A stretch of 64,000 nucleotides of DNA, taken from contig DVFJ01000011.1 of NCBI GenBank assembly GCA_018713325.1, positions 49,215 through 113,214 on the forward strand. Direction: 5' to 3'. This DNA comes from Candidatus Onthenecus intestinigallinarum. GTDB taxonomy: Bacteria > Bacillota > Clostridia > Christensenellales > Aristaeellaceae. Shown one piece after another: positions 37,478 through 47,679 of this stretch (position 1 is the stretch's first letter; each line of letters starts with the position of its first letter). A program made the translations under genes and the position numbers. The notes under the pieces were generated by a model. That model was not told the origin of the DNA and searched no databases. It worked only from the letters and a program-made list of their open reading frames with translations.

Positions 37478-38515
37478 GTGAACAGCAAACGGATCCCCGT
37501 GCCCGCGCGCTACCTGATCAACCTGCTATTGACGGTGCTGCTGTGGGCCGCGCTCTTTTCGCAGATCGAAAACGGCAACATCTCCCGCTACTGGTCGGGC
37601 ATCCTGGTGACGGTGGGCATCAACATCATCCTGGCCGTGTCGTTGAACATGGCCACGGGCTACCTGGGCCAGCTGCCGCTAGGCCACGCAGGCTTCATGG
37701 CGGTGGGCGCGTACACGGGCGGCATCTTCATGAAGGCCACACCCCTGGCCGATCTGCTCAAAGCCGGCGATACGATGGGCTGTCTGCCCTATATCCTCGT
37801 GGCGCTGCTGATCTCCGGCCTGATGGCTGGCCTGTTCGGACTCATCATCGGCATCCCTGCTCTGCGCCTCAAGGGCGACTACCTGGCCATCATCACCCTG
37901 GGCTTTGGCGAGATCATCCGCGTGGTGCTGACCAACATCGACTCGGTGCTGGGCTTCAAGTTCACCTACGGCGCGTCCGGCCTCAAGCGCATCCCCAAGA
38001 TCGCGGACTTCACGCTCGTGTTCGTGTGCGTGGCGCTGACGTGCCTGATCATCCACATGCTCATGAAGTCGCGCCACGGCCGCGCGATCCTGTCCATCCG
38101 CGAAAACGAGATCGCCGCCGAGGCCTGCGGCGTGCACACCACCTATTACAAGGTCATGGCCTTCGTCATGAGCGCGTTCTTCGCGGGCGTGGCCGGATGC
38201 CTGTACGCGGGCTATCTGGGCTCGCTGTATCCCTCCACGTTCAAGTTCATGAAGTCCATCGAGATCCTCGTGCTCGTCGTACTGGGCGGCATGGGCTCCA
38301 TGCTCGGCTCGATCCTCTCCGCCACGGTGCTGACCGTGCTGCCGGAGCTGCTGCGCGGCGTGGCCGAGTACCGCATGGTCGCCTATTCGCTGCTGCTGGT
38401 GCTCATGATGATCTTCCGGCCCAAGGGACTGCTGGGCACGTATGACTTCTCGATGTCCCGCGTGCTGGAGCGCATCCTGAACGGCGTGAAGAAGGGCAAG
38501 GAGGTGGCCAAATGA
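37478..38515 (+). CDS. livM: Branched-chain amino acid ABC transporter permease
   Basis: LAVSLNMATGYLGQLPLGHAGFMAVGAYTGGIF...LKGDYLAIITLGFGEIIR; GTG start after AAGGAGG. Confidence 0.95.
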   Translation: MNSKRIPVPARYLINLLLTVLLWAALFSQIENGNISRYWSGILVTVGINIILAVSLNMATGYLGQLPLGHAGFMAVGAYTGGIFMKATPLADLLKAGDTMGCLPYILVALLISGLMAGLFGLIIGIPALRLKGDYLAIITLGFGEIIRVVLTNIDSVLGFKFTYGASGLKRIPKIADFTLVFVCVALTCLIIHMLMKSRHGRAILSIRENEIAAEACGVHTTYYKVMAFVMSAFFAGVAGCLYAGYLGSLYPSTFKFMKSIEILVLVVLGGMGSMLGSILSATVLTVLPELLRGVAEYRMVAYSLLLVLMMIFRPKGLLGTYDFSMSRVLERILNGVKKGKEVAK

Positions 38516-39363
38516 GCTATCGGCGCATTCCGGCGCCCAAGCTGGTGCCGGTTCCGAACCCCAACATCATCCCCGAGCGGGATGTGGGCAAGGCGCCCAT
38601 CCTGGAGTGCCGCCACCTGGGCATCGAGTTCGGCGGCCTGACGGCGGTGGACGACTTCAACATGGCCATCGGCCGCACGGAGATCGCCGGCCTGATCGGC
38701 CCCAACGGCGCGGGCAAGACGACGGTGTTCAACCTGCTGACGAAGGTGTACCAGCCCACGCGCGGCACGATTCTGCTCGACGGGCGCGACACCGCCGGCA
38801 TGAACACCGTGCAGGTCAACCGCGCGGGCATCGCGCGCACGTTCCAGAACATCCGCCTGTTCAAGAGCCTGACGGTGCTGGACAACGTGCTCATCGGCAT
38901 GCACAACGACATCCCGTACAACCTGCCCACCGCCATCCTGCGCCTGCCGCGCTACTGGAAGGAGGAAAAGCGCGCCCGGGAGCGCGCGCTGGAGCTGCTG
39001 TCGATCTTCGATATGCAGGATCTGGCCGATCATGAGGCTGGCAGCCTGCCCTATGGCGCGCAGCGCCGCCTGGAGATCGTGCGCGCGCTGGGCACCAAGC
39101 CCAAGCTGCTGCTGCTCGACGAGCCGGCCGCGGGCATGAACCCCTCGGAGACGAGCGAGCTGATGGACAACATCGTCAAGATCCGCGACACGTTCCAGAT
39201 CGCCATCATGCTCATCGAGCACGACATGAACCTGGTCATGGGCATCTGCGAGGGCATCGGCGTGCTCAACTTCGGCCAGATCATCGCCAAGGGCACGGCC
39301 GAGGACATCCAGAACAACCCGGAGGTCATCAAGGCCTACCTGGGCAGCGCGAAGGAGGGATGA
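38512..39363 (+). CDS. livG: Branched-chain amino acid ABC transporter ATP-binding protein
   Basis: GLIGPNGAGKTTVFNLLTKVYQPTRGTILLDG...IARTFQNIRLFKSLTVLDNVLIG; ATGA overlap. Confidence 0.96.
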   Translation: MSYRRIPAPKLVPVPNPNIIPERDVGKAPILECRHLGIEFGGLTAVDDFNMAIGRTEIAGLIGPNGAGKTTVFNLLTKVYQPTRGTILLDGRDTAGMNTVQVNRAGIARTFQNIRLFKSLTVLDNVLIGMHNDIPYNLPTAILRLPRYWKEEKRARERALELLSIFDMQDLADHEAGSLPYGAQRRLEIVRALGTKPKLLLLDEPAAGMNPSETSELMDNIVKIRDTFQIAIMLIEHDMNLVMGICEGIGVLNFGQIIAKGTAEDIQNNPEVIKAYLGSAKEG

Positions 39364-39367
39364 CGCC

Positions 39368-40072
39368 ATGATGCTCAAGGTCGACAACCTCAACGTCTAC
39401 TATGGCGCCATTCACGCGATCAAGGACGTCTCCTTTGAGGTGAAGGAGGGCGAGATCGTCACGCTGATCGGCGCAAACGGCGCGGGCAAGTCCACCATCC
39501 TCAAGACGGTGTCGGGCCTGCTGCACAGCAAGGGCGGCTCCATCGAGTTCATGGGCGAGCAGATCGGCGGCATCCCGCCGCACAAGGTCGTCGCCAAGGG
39601 CCTGGCGCAGGTGCCGGAGGGACGGCGCGTCTTCACGCAGATGACCGTCGAGGAGAACCTGGAGATGGGCGGCTACATCCAGCCGGGCAACCAGATCGAG
39701 GCGGGCCTGCAGGACGTGTACAAGCGCTTTCCCCGCCTGCAGGAGCGCCGCCGCCAGACCGCCGGCACGCTCTCCGGCGGCGAGCAGCAGATGCTGGCCA
39801 TGGGCCGGGCGATGATGTCCCGCCCCAAGCTGCTGATGCTCGACGAGCCGTCGATGGGCCTGTCGCCCATCCTCGTAGAGCAGGTGTTTGACATCATCAA
39901 GGAGCTGCACAAGGCCGGCGTGACCATCCTGCTGGTCGAGCAGAACGCGCGCATGGCGCTGTCCGTCGCCGACCGCGGCTATGTGCTGGAGACGGGGCAC
40001 ATCACCCTCAGCGGCCCCGGCAGGGAGCTGCTCAGCGACGAGGGCGTCAAGAAGGCCTATCTTGGCGGCTGA
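39368..40072 (+). CDS. livF: Branched-chain amino acid ABC transporter ATP-binding protein
   Basis: VDNLNVYYGAIHAIKDVSFEVKEGEIVTLIGANGAGKSTILKTVSGL...LAQVPEGRRVFTQMTVEENLEMG. Confidence 0.96.
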   Translation: MMLKVDNLNVYYGAIHAIKDVSFEVKEGEIVTLIGANGAGKSTILKTVSGLLHSKGGSIEFMGEQIGGIPPHKVVAKGLAQVPEGRRVFTQMTVEENLEMGGYIQPGNQIEAGLQDVYKRFPRLQERRRQTAGTLSGGEQQMLAMGRAMMSRPKLLMLDEPSMGLSPILVEQVFDIIKELHKAGVTILLVEQNARMALSVADRGYVLETGHITLSGPGRELLSDEGVKKAYLGG

Positions 40073-40080
40073 ACTGCAAG

Positions 40081-40108
40081 GCCGGGCTTCATGGCCCGGC
40101 TTTTTTTG
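40081..40108 (+). terminator. Intrinsic terminator of liv operon
   Basis: GCCGGGC-TTCATG-GCCCGGC-TTTTTTT. Confidence 0.9.
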
Positions 40109-40121
40109 TTCCCTGTTGGGA

Positions 40122-40152
40122 TTGGCTTGGAGCGCGCTCCATGTGCTATAAT
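40122..40152 (+). promoter_or_regulatory. MerR-type promoter of aldo/keto reductase gene
   Basis: TTGGCT-N19-TATAAT with perfect palindrome TGGAGCGCGCTCCA (40128-40141) filling the spacer. Confidence 0.65.
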
Positions 40153-40190
40153 GATGCCAATTTCGATGGATACGACAAGGGGGCATTACC

Positions 40191-41309
40191 ATGGGATACC
40201 TGGGCGAGAACATTCCCAAGCTGGGCTTTGGGCTGATGCGCCTGCCGATGAAGGGCGAAGAGGTCGACATCGAGCAGACCAAGCAGATGGTCGACCTGTT
40301 CCTGGAAAAGGGATTCACCTACTTCGACACGGCTTTCGGCTACCTGGGCGGCAAGTCCGAGCTGGCGGCCGGCGAGGCGCTGGTCAAGCGCTATCCGCGC
40401 GAGCGCTTCCAGCTGGCGACAAAACTGCCTGCGTGGGCCGGCCCCAAGACCGCCGAAGAGGCGAAGGCGATGCTCTTCACCTCGCTGGAGCGCACGGGCG
40501 CGGGCTACTTCGACTTCTACCTGCTGCACAACCTGGGCGGTCCGCGCACGGAGTACTTCGACCGGTTCGGCATCTGGGACTTCCTGGCCGAGCAGAAGCA
40601 GAAGGGCCTCATCCGCCACCTGGGCTTCTCGTTCCACGACACCGCCGACGTGCTGGAGGACATCCTCACGAAGCACCCCGACATGGAGTTCGTGCAGCTG
40701 CAGATCAACTACGCGGACTGGGAGAGCGAGTCCGTCCAGTCCCGCAAGTGCTACGAGGTCGCGCGCCGTCACGGCAAGCCCGTGATCATCATGGAGCCGG
40801 TCAAGGGCGGCTCGCTGGCGAACCTGCCCGACGCCGTCGCGAAGGAGCTGCGCGCGCAGGACCCGAACGCGTCGCTGTCCTCCTGGGCGATCCGCTACGC
40901 TGCGTCGCTGGAGGGACTGGTGACGGTGCTCAGCGGCATGTCCACCCTGCAGCAGATGCAGGACAACGTGTCGTTCATGGAGCACTTCAAGCCGCTGGAT
41001 GAGGCGGAGCGCGCCGCCATCGCCCGCGCGCAGCGCGCGCTGGCCGAGAGCCCGCGCGTGCCTTGCACGGACTGCAAGTACTGCACGAAGGGCTGTCCGC
41101 AGCAGATCGCCATTCCCGGCGTGTTCAAGGCGATGAACACGCGCCTCGTCTACGGCAACGTGGCGGGCGCGCAGGGCAGCTACGAGTGGGAGACGCGCGA
41201 GGGCGGCAAGGCGTCGGACTGCATCGCGTGCGGCCAGTGCGAGAGCGTGTGTCCGCAGCACATCGAGATCATCTCCGAGCTCAAGCGCGCGGCGGAGTGG
41301 TTCAAGTAA
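40191..41309 (+). CDS. Aldo/keto reductase with C-terminal 4Fe-4S ferredoxin domain
   Basis: NIPKLGFGLMRLPMKGEEVDIEQTKQMVDLFLEKGFTYFDTAFGY...CTDCKYCTKGCPQQIAIP...CIACGQCESVCPQHIEI. Confidence 0.95.
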   Translation: MGYLGENIPKLGFGLMRLPMKGEEVDIEQTKQMVDLFLEKGFTYFDTAFGYLGGKSELAAGEALVKRYPRERFQLATKLPAWAGPKTAEEAKAMLFTSLERTGAGYFDFYLLHNLGGPRTEYFDRFGIWDFLAEQKQKGLIRHLGFSFHDTADVLEDILTKHPDMEFVQLQINYADWESESVQSRKCYEVARRHGKPVIIMEPVKGGSLANLPDAVAKELRAQDPNASLSSWAIRYAASLEGLVTVLSGMSTLQQMQDNVSFMEHFKPLDEAERAAIARAQRALAESPRVPCTDCKYCTKGCPQQIAIPGVFKAMNTRLVYGNVAGAQGSYEWETREGGKASDCIACGQCESVCPQHIEIISELKRAAEWFK

Positions 41310-41330
41310 GAAATTTTCCATTCAAATGTA

Positions 41331-41356
41331 CGGCCGCCCGGGCAACCGGGCGGCCG
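41331..41356. terminator. Hairpin between convergent genes
   Basis: CGGCCGCCCGG-GCAA-CCGGGCGGCCG; T runs weak on both sides. Confidence 0.5.
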
Positions 41357-41361
41357 TTGCA

Positions 41362-42309
41362 TCAGCGCTCCATCTCGTCCATCGCCCTGAGGAACGCCTC
41401 GGCCTGCGCCCGCTCCAGCCCCGGACGGTAGGCGGCATACTGCGCGAGCGCCTCCTCGCCGCTCCACACGGCGCGCCAGCCCAGGCGTTCCCGCGCAGGC
41501 CGGTCGCAGAGCGTCTGCGGATGGGCATACAGCGGCAGGGCGTCCTCCGTTACATCCGAAGTGCTGCCAAGGGCCTGGTGCAGCGCGCGCGCGGCGCCCC
41601 GGCGGGAGAGCACGCACTGCGCAGGCGCGGAGAAGTTCCATGCGCCGGCGTACGCGTCGCCGTGGCGCAGCACCATCGCCGCAGCCGTCAGCGCGCCCGC
41701 ATAGGCGTCCAGCGGGTGCATGAACACCGCCGCGCACCCGCCGCCGCCCACGTGCAGCGGTTCCCCGGCGCGCAGCGTGCGCGCCCACTCGTCCAGCGGA
41801 CCGCCCGCCGCCCCGTAGAGCAGCGGCAGGTGCCGCGCGCATACGGCGCACACCGGGTCGCCCAGCAATCCCCGGCTGGCCGCGAGCAGCACCTGCTGCA
41901 CGAGGCTCTCGCACAGGCCGTCGACGCTGAGCCCGCCGGTCGCATCCTCCTGGTCGGGCGGAAAGGCCGGCGGCGCGGCGCTGTACACCCACACGTCCGA
42001 GCAGCGGACGATCAGCCGCACGCCTGCCTCGCGCGCCTCGTTCACGAGTGTCTGTGCGCAGCGAACCCATTCGGCCATATCCAATCGCTTGTCGCGCGGC
42101 GGTCGCGACGCCCAGATGATCGCCTGCGGCCGCTCACGAGCGAGTGCGGCGCACACGTCGACGGGGTCCAGCAGCGCGGAGCCCGGCTCCCGCGCCGTGC
42201 GCGCGCCCAGCGCGTCCAGCAGCGCCCGCATCCACAGCGCGGGTTGGTCGTCTCCACCGATCACCAGGGCCCGCAGGCCGCAAAACGTCTCCTCCAGCAC
42301 AGCTCGCAT
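41362..42309 (-). CDS. NAD(P)-dependent epimerase/dehydratase-like (RmlD/SDR-extended) protein
   Basis: MRAVLEETFCGLRALVIGGDDQPALWMRALLDALGART...IIWASRPPRDKRLDMAEWVRCAQTLVNEAREAGVRLIVRCSDVWVYS...; distant SDR-like architecture. Confidence 0.55.
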   Translation of the reverse strand: MRAVLEETFCGLRALVIGGDDQPALWMRALLDALGARTAREPGSALLDPVDVCAALARERPQAIIWASRPPRDKRLDMAEWVRCAQTLVNEAREAGVRLIVRCSDVWVYSAAPPAFPPDQEDATGGLSVDGLCESLVQQVLLAASRGLLGDPVCAVCARHLPLLYGAAGGPLDEWARTLRAGEPLHVGGGGCAAVFMHPLDAYAGALTAAAMVLRHGDAYAGAWNFSAPAQCVLSRRGAARALHQALGSTSDVTEDALPLYAHPQTLCDRPARERLGWRAVWSGEEALAQYAAYRPGLERAQAEAFLRAMDEMER

Positions 42310-42443
42310 CCGGATCCCTCCCGCAGAGGCTATGCGCCTGCCGGCGGAAAGATGCAAATGCGCTGACCCGCGCGGAATGCACGTTGGCAGGGGGGACATG
42401 ATGTGTTATAATATCCACCAGAACGTACTGGGAGGCTGAATCC

Positions 42444-43925
42444 ATGAAGCGATTCCTGTGCCTTATGCTGACGGCCCTGATGCTGGCCGGCACGGCGCAC
42501 GCGCAAGCGATGACGATGATGGGCTTTGACGACACGAGCGGACGGGACTGGACGGCCAATGCGTTCTTTACGCGCATGGCCGAGCGCACGGGCGTATCCT
42601 TTGACCTGCGTCAGTACGACGATCACGACGAGTACGAGGCCGCGCTGCAAAACCTGGCCGCCGACATGCCCGACGTGCTCTTCCGCGCGACGCTGACGCC
42701 CGCGCAGGAGCGCGACCTGCTCGACGACGGCACGCTGATCGACCTGGCGCCGCTGCTGGAGGAGAATGCGCCGAACCTGACGGCACTGCTGGAGGCGAAC
42801 CCCGCGTGGCGCGAGGAGATCACCCTGCCGGACGGACGCATTGCCGCCCTGCCGATGCTCACTGTGCGCGAGCGTCAGGTGGGGCTGTGGATCAATGCGG
42901 ACTGGCTTTCGGCGCTGGGCGTGGCCATGCCCACGACGCCGGAGGAGCTGCGCGTCGCGCTGGAGGCCATCCGCGACGGCGACCCCAACGGCAACGGACA
43001 GGCGGATGAGATCCCGCTGGACATGACGGGCACGTGGTCGATGAAGTGGCTGTTGCCGCTCTTTGGCATCAACGCGGATGACTACAACCTGACCACGGTG
43101 GACGGACAGGTCGTCTTTGCCCCGACGCTGGACGCTTACCGCGACTTTGTGGAATACCTGCACGAGCTGTATGCCGCAGGCCTGCTGCGCGAGGATGCGT
43201 TCACGGGCCTGAATGCGATGCAGGCGTTGGAGGCCTCGTCGGACGACAGCTCGAACAAGACGGTCGTCTCGGGATGCTTTGTGTCGCTTGCGCCCTACGC
43301 AACGGTTGGCATTGAGGCGAACAGCGCCTATCAGGTGATCGTGCCCGCCTCCGGCGTGTGGCGCGATCTGCTGGGCTGCGTGGCGCGCGGCGCGTTCGCA
43401 GTGACCAGCGCCTGTGAGGATCCGGCCGCCGCGCTGCGCTGGGTCGACTATCTCTATACGGAGGAGGGCGGCATCCTCGCCACGGCGGGCGTGGAGGATG
43501 AGGACTACGTCACCGGCGAGGCCGGTTGGATGTGGCAGGTGGACAACTACCGCACGATCGACATGCTCAATTCGCAGTCGCTGATGGCGACATCCGGCGC
43601 GATCCCAACGCCGGGCCTGACGCCGGACGACTTCCTCGATCAGGTCGACAGCGCGGTGGATCAGTACAACCGCGGCCAGAGCGAGCGGCTGCGCGCGATC
43701 GCCGCGCTGCCCGTGGCGCGCTGCTATCTGACGGCGGAGCAGGAGGCCGAGGTCGCGCAGCTGCAGAGCCGGCTGGGCGTGGCCGTGGAGATGGCCATCG
43801 GCCGCTTTGCGACGGGCGAGACGGAGCTGACGGATGAGACGTGGTCGGCGTTTGTGCAGAGCGTGCAGGCCGACGGCGAAGCGCTGGCCGCTCTCTTCCA
43901 GGCGGCGCTGGATGCCAGAAACTGA
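42444..43925 (+). CDS. Extracellular solute-binding protein (family 1-like)
   Basis: Signal peptide MKRFLCLMLTALMLAGTAHA; FTRMAERTGVSFDLRQYDDHDEYEAALQNLAADMPDVLF...GLWINADWLSALGVAMPTTPEELRVALEAIRDGDPNGNGQADEIPL. Confidence 0.88.
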   Translation: MKRFLCLMLTALMLAGTAHAQAMTMMGFDDTSGRDWTANAFFTRMAERTGVSFDLRQYDDHDEYEAALQNLAADMPDVLFRATLTPAQERDLLDDGTLIDLAPLLEENAPNLTALLEANPAWREEITLPDGRIAALPMLTVRERQVGLWINADWLSALGVAMPTTPEELRVALEAIRDGDPNGNGQADEIPLDMTGTWSMKWLLPLFGINADDYNLTTVDGQVVFAPTLDAYRDFVEYLHELYAAGLLREDAFTGLNAMQALEASSDDSSNKTVVSGCFVSLAPYATVGIEANSAYQVIVPASGVWRDLLGCVARGAFAVTSACEDPAAALRWVDYLYTEEGGILATAGVEDEDYVTGEAGWMWQVDNYRTIDMLNSQSLMATSGAIPTPGLTPDDFLDQVDSAVDQYNRGQSERLRAIAALPVARCYLTAEQEAEVAQLQSRLGVAVEMAIGRFATGETELTDETWSAFVQSVQADGEALAALFQAALDARN

Positions 43926-43944
43926 CCTTTCATCGGGTGAAATC

Positions 43945-43982
43945 AAAGGGGCGTCGTCCGCATGCGCGGACGGCGCCCCTTT
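43945..43982 (+). terminator. Intrinsic terminator
   Basis: AAAGGGGCG-T-CGTCCGC-ATGC-GCGGACG-G-CGCCCCTTT. Confidence 0.75.
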
Positions 43983-43996
43983 GCGCGCGCATGCGG

Positions 43997-44025
43997 TTGA
44001 AATGCACTGGGGGATATGGTATGAT
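43997..44025 (+). promoter_or_regulatory. Promoter of tdh-kbl
   Basis: TTGAAA-N17-TATGAT. Confidence 0.65.
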
Positions 44026-44077
44026 GGTCTCATGAAAGACGGGTCTGCGGGCCCAACGAACGAAAGGCGGTGCACAT

Positions 44078-45124
44078 ATGGACAACTCGATGCCTGCGCT
44101 GGTCAAAGCCCAGGCAGGCCCGGGACTGGAGTTGCGAAGGGTGCCCATCCCCAGCCTCGGCCCCAACGACGTGAAGATCAAGATCCACTACACCTCCATC
44201 TGCGGAACGGACCTGCACATCTACAACTGGGACAAGTGGTCGCAGGAGACGATCAAGCCGCCGATGACCATCGGTCACGAATTCGTGGGCGAGATCGCCG
44301 AGTTGGGCAGCAACGTGCGCGGCTATCAGATCGGCGACATCGTCTCCGGCGAGGGCCACATCGTCTGCGGCCACTGCCGCAACTGCAAGGGCGGCAAGCG
44401 CCACCTGTGCAAGGAGACGCAGGGCGTGGGCGTCAACCGCGACGGCGCGTTTGCGCAGTATCTCGTCATCCCGGATACGAACGTCATCAAGTGCGAGCCG
44501 GGCATCCCCGAGGAGCTGTGCTCGTCGTTTGACCCGCTGGGCAACGCCGTGCATACGGCCCTCACATACGATCTGATCGGCGAGGACGTGCTGATCACCG
44601 GCGCGGGCCCCATCGGCATCATGGCTGCGGCGATCTGCTGCCACGTCGGCGCGCGCCATGTGGTCATTACGGACATGAACGACTACCGCCTGAATCTGGC
44701 GCGCAGCCTCTGCCCGTGCCACACGGTCAACGTCAAGCGGGAGCGCCTGGAGGACAAGATGCACGAGCTGGGCATCTCCGAAGGGTTCGACGTCGGACTG
44801 GAGATGTCCGGCAGCGGCGCGGCGTTCAACAGCATGATCGACAACATGTACAACGGCGGGCGCATCGCGGTGCTGGGCATCCAGGGCAGCGAGACGGTCG
44901 TCCCGTGGAACAAGATCGTCTGGAACTGCCTGGAGATCCGCGGCATCTACGGCCGGCAGATGTTCGAGACCTGGTACAAGATGATGGCCATGCTCTGCAG
45001 CGGCCTGAAGATCGACGGCATCATCACGCACCGGTTCGGCTACGAGGACTTCGAAAAGGGCTTTGAGGTCATGAACAGCGGCCAGTGCGGCAAGGTCGTG
45101 CTCGACTGGCGCCACGCCAAGTGA
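44078..45124 (+). CDS. tdh: L-threonine 3-dehydrogenase (zinc-dependent)
   Basis: [40 protein letters not shown]...[21 protein letters not shown]; adjacent kbl. Confidence 0.95.
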   Translation: MDNSMPALVKAQAGPGLELRRVPIPSLGPNDVKIKIHYTSICGTDLHIYNWDKWSQETIKPPMTIGHEFVGEIAELGSNVRGYQIGDIVSGEGHIVCGHCRNCKGGKRHLCKETQGVGVNRDGAFAQYLVIPDTNVIKCEPGIPEELCSSFDPLGNAVHTALTYDLIGEDVLITGAGPIGIMAAAICCHVGARHVVITDMNDYRLNLARSLCPCHTVNVKRERLEDKMHELGISEGFDVGLEMSGSGAAFNSMIDNMYNGGRIAVLGIQGSETVVPWNKIVWNCLEIRGIYGRQMFETWYKMMAMLCSGLKIDGIITHRFGYEDFEKGFEVMNSGQCGKVVLDWRHAK

Positions 45125-45141
45125 CGGAAAGGAAGCGCAGC

Positions 45142-46332
45142 ATGAGAAAGACGGGATTGGATCTGTACCGCCAGGCGGTCGAACAGAGCCGGGCGGACGG
45201 CACCTATAAGGACGAGCGCGTCATCACGACGCCCCAGAGCAGCCGCATCGACACGACGAAGGCGAAGGGCGTGCTCAACATGTGCGCCAACAACTACCTG
45301 GGCCTGTCGGACAATCCGGAGATCATCCGCGCGGCCAAGGAGAGCTACGACGTGTGGGGCTACGGGCTGTCCTCCGTGCGCTTCATCTGCGGCACGCAGG
45401 GCATCCACAAGCAGCTCGAGCGCAAGATCTCGGAGTTTCTGGGCATGGACGACACGATCCTCTATTCGTCCTGCTTCGACGCCAACGGCGGCCTGTTTGA
45501 GACGCTGCTGGGCCCCGAGGATGCGGTCATCTCCGACGCACTGAACCATGCCAGCATCATCGACGGCGTGCGGCTTTGCAAGGCCAAGCGCTACCGCTAC
45601 CAGAACAACGACATGGCCGATCTGGAGCGCTGCCTGCAGGAGGCGCAGGCAGCCGGCGCGCGGGTCAAGCTGATCGCGACGGACGGCGTGTTCTCCATGG
45701 ACGGCATCGTGGCCAACCTGCAGGGCATCTGCGACCTGGGCGAGCGCTACGACGCGCTGGTCATGGTTGACGACAGCCATGCCGTGGGCTTCATGGGCGC
45801 GCATGGGCGAGGCACGCCGGAGCACTGCGGCGTCATGGACCGCGTGGACATCATCACCGGCACGCTGGGCAAGGCGCTGGGCGGCGCGTCCGGCGGCTAC
45901 ACGAGCGCCAGGCAGGAGATCGTCGATCTGCTGCGCCAGAAGAGCCGGCCGTACCTGTTCTCCAACACGCTCGCGCCGTCGATCGCCTGTGGCGCGTTGC
46001 GCACGTTCGAGATGTTGCAGCAGAGCACTGCGCTGCGCGACCGCGTGCATGAAAACACGCGCTACTTCCGCGAAAAGATCCGCAGCGTGGGCTTTGACAT
46101 CGTGGAGAGCGACCACCCGATCGTCGCCGTCATGCTCTACGACGCCAAGGTCGCCACGGCCTTTGCCGCGCGCATGCTCGAGCTGGGCGTGTATGTGGTC
46201 GGCTTCAGCTATCCTGTGGTGCCGCAGGGCAAGGCGCGCATCCGCGTGCAGGTCTCCGCTGTGCACACGAAGGAGGACCTCGACTTTGCGGTGGCGTGCT
46301 TCGCGCAGGTCAAAAAGGAGATGGGCCTGTAA
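45142..46332 (+). CDS. kbl: Glycine C-acetyltransferase (2-amino-3-ketobutyrate CoA ligase)
   Basis: [74 protein letters not shown]. Confidence 0.96.
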   Translation: MRKTGLDLYRQAVEQSRADGTYKDERVITTPQSSRIDTTKAKGVLNMCANNYLGLSDNPEIIRAAKESYDVWGYGLSSVRFICGTQGIHKQLERKISEFLGMDDTILYSSCFDANGGLFETLLGPEDAVISDALNHASIIDGVRLCKAKRYRYQNNDMADLERCLQEAQAAGARVKLIATDGVFSMDGIVANLQGICDLGERYDALVMVDDSHAVGFMGAHGRGTPEHCGVMDRVDIITGTLGKALGGASGGYTSARQEIVDLLRQKSRPYLFSNTLAPSIACGALRTFEMLQQSTALRDRVHENTRYFREKIRSVGFDIVESDHPIVAVMLYDAKVATAFAARMLELGVYVVGFSYPVVPQGKARIRVQVSAVHTKEDLDFAVACFAQVKKEMGL

Positions 46333-46423
46333 GCCGTCAGACGGAGGCGGGCGCCGGAGTTTCCGGCGTCCGCTGCATATTTCCCCGGCCTGTCGCATAC
46401 CCTGCGGCGAAGGAGGGGATGGT

Positions 46424-46738
46424 ATGAGCGGCGAGACGCCAAAGGAATCCCTCGCGCTGCGCGAGGTCAAGCCCGCGCCGCGCGCGCACGCGGTGACGCT
46501 GGAGAACCGGCGCAGGGCAAACGTGACGGGCGTAAACGACGTCGTACGCTTTGACGAGCAGGAAGTCGTGCTCGCGACCGGGGGCGGGGAGATCACGCTC
46601 CTGGGCGAGGGGCTGCACATCGCGCGGCTGAACCTGGAGGAGGGACAGCTCATCGTCGAGGGGGAGATCGCGGGCATTGAGTACGGCCAGCAGCCCCAGA
46701 CCTCGCGCGGCGGCCTGCTGGCCCGCCTCTTTCGATGA
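46424..46738 (+). CDS. yabP: Sporulation protein YabP
   Basis: HAVTLENRRRANVTGVNDVVRFDEQEVVLATGGGEITLLGEGLHIARLNLEEGQLIVEGEIAGIEY; followed by YabQ. Confidence 0.93.
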   Translation: MSGETPKESLALREVKPAPRAHAVTLENRRRANVTGVNDVVRFDEQEVVLATGGGEITLLGEGLHIARLNLEEGQLIVEGEIAGIEYGQQPQTSRGGLLARLFR

Positions 46739-47109
46739 GGGAGGCGGCGCGCCAGGGCGGCGTGTTTCTGGCCATGCTGTACGGCGGACTGGCGGTCGGC
46801 ATCGTCTACGACCTCGCGCGCGGCGTGCGCAGGCTGCTGCATGCAGGTCCCGTGCTCACCGGCGTGCTGGATCTGCTCTTTGGCGCGCTGTCGTGCCTGC
46901 CCGCCGCGCTGCTGGTGGCCGCCTTTTCTCGTGAGGGGCTGCGCGCGTATATGCTGCTGGGCATGGCATGCGGCCTGTTGCTGTATCTGGCGGGCGTCAG
47001 CCGCCTGCTGCGCTTTCTAGGCCGGACGCTGTGCGGCGCGGTCCGCCGCCTTGCGCGGACGCGGGCCGGCGCGTGGCTGCGCCGCGTGGTCCAAAGGGCG
47101 GCGCGGTAA
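46735..47109 (+). CDS. yabQ: Spore cortex biosynthesis protein YabQ
   Basis: GGVFLAMLYGGLAVGIVYDLARGVRRLLHAGPVLTGVLDLLFGALSCLPAALLVAAFSREGLRAYMLLGMACGLLLYL; ATGA overlap with yabP. Confidence 0.88.
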   Translation: MREAARQGGVFLAMLYGGLAVGIVYDLARGVRRLLHAGPVLTGVLDLLFGALSCLPAALLVAAFSREGLRAYMLLGMACGLLLYLAGVSRLLRFLGRTLCGAVRRLARTRAGAWLRRVVQRAAR

Positions 47110-47211
47110 AAAATGCAATGATGTTCTCAGAATATTTTGCGTGCATGGCAGGAAATCGGCGTTCCACTGCGAATATATAGAAAATCACCTGCTCGAAAGA
47201 AGGGAACGCCC

Positions 47212-47619
47212 ATGGCGAACGGCCGTCGCCCCCGTGCGCGCTTCGCCCCGCGATTCTGGATCATCGTCATGGTTCCCGCCATCGCGCTGATGAGCTGGCG
47301 CTACAGCGTGCGCGAGTCGCGCATCAGTGAGCAGGAACAGGTCCTCGTCGAGTTGAACGACACGTACTACGACGTGTGCATGGAGGGTGTGGCCATCCGC
47401 CAGCAGCTCGAGATGGTCGGTACCGAAGCGTTCATTGAACGCACGGCCCGGCGAGAGTACAGCTATATGATGCCGGGTGAAGCGCGCTTTGTCGTGTCCA
47501 ACCTGCCGCAGGAGGCGACTGCGTCGCCGCAGCTGGAGACGGTTGCGCCCGAAGAGACGGCGTCTGTCTCCGCCCAATCGACGCCCAACCCCGACCCGCT
47601 CTACGTCCCTGAGGGATGA
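47212..47619 (+). CDS. divIC: Septum formation initiator (DivIC/FtsB-like)
   Basis: Single TM then coiled coil; EFIERTARREYSYMMPGEARF-type C-terminal motif (AFIERTARREYSYMMPGEARFVV); position after yabPQ. Confidence 0.82.
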   Translation: MANGRRPRARFAPRFWIIVMVPAIALMSWRYSVRESRISEQEQVLVELNDTYYDVCMEGVAIRQQLEMVGTEAFIERTARREYSYMMPGEARFVVSNLPQEATASPQLETVAPEETASVSAQSTPNPDPLYVPEG

Positions 47620-47679
47620 GCGGGGTTTTTTGTCGTTTTGACGGTTGTAGCCCCAGATGAACAAAGGAGGCGGATCCCC

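Noticed and set aside
42330-44075. 581-aa minus-strand ORF
   Set aside because: Antisense to the extracellular SBP gene, which has a signal peptide and SBP pattern.
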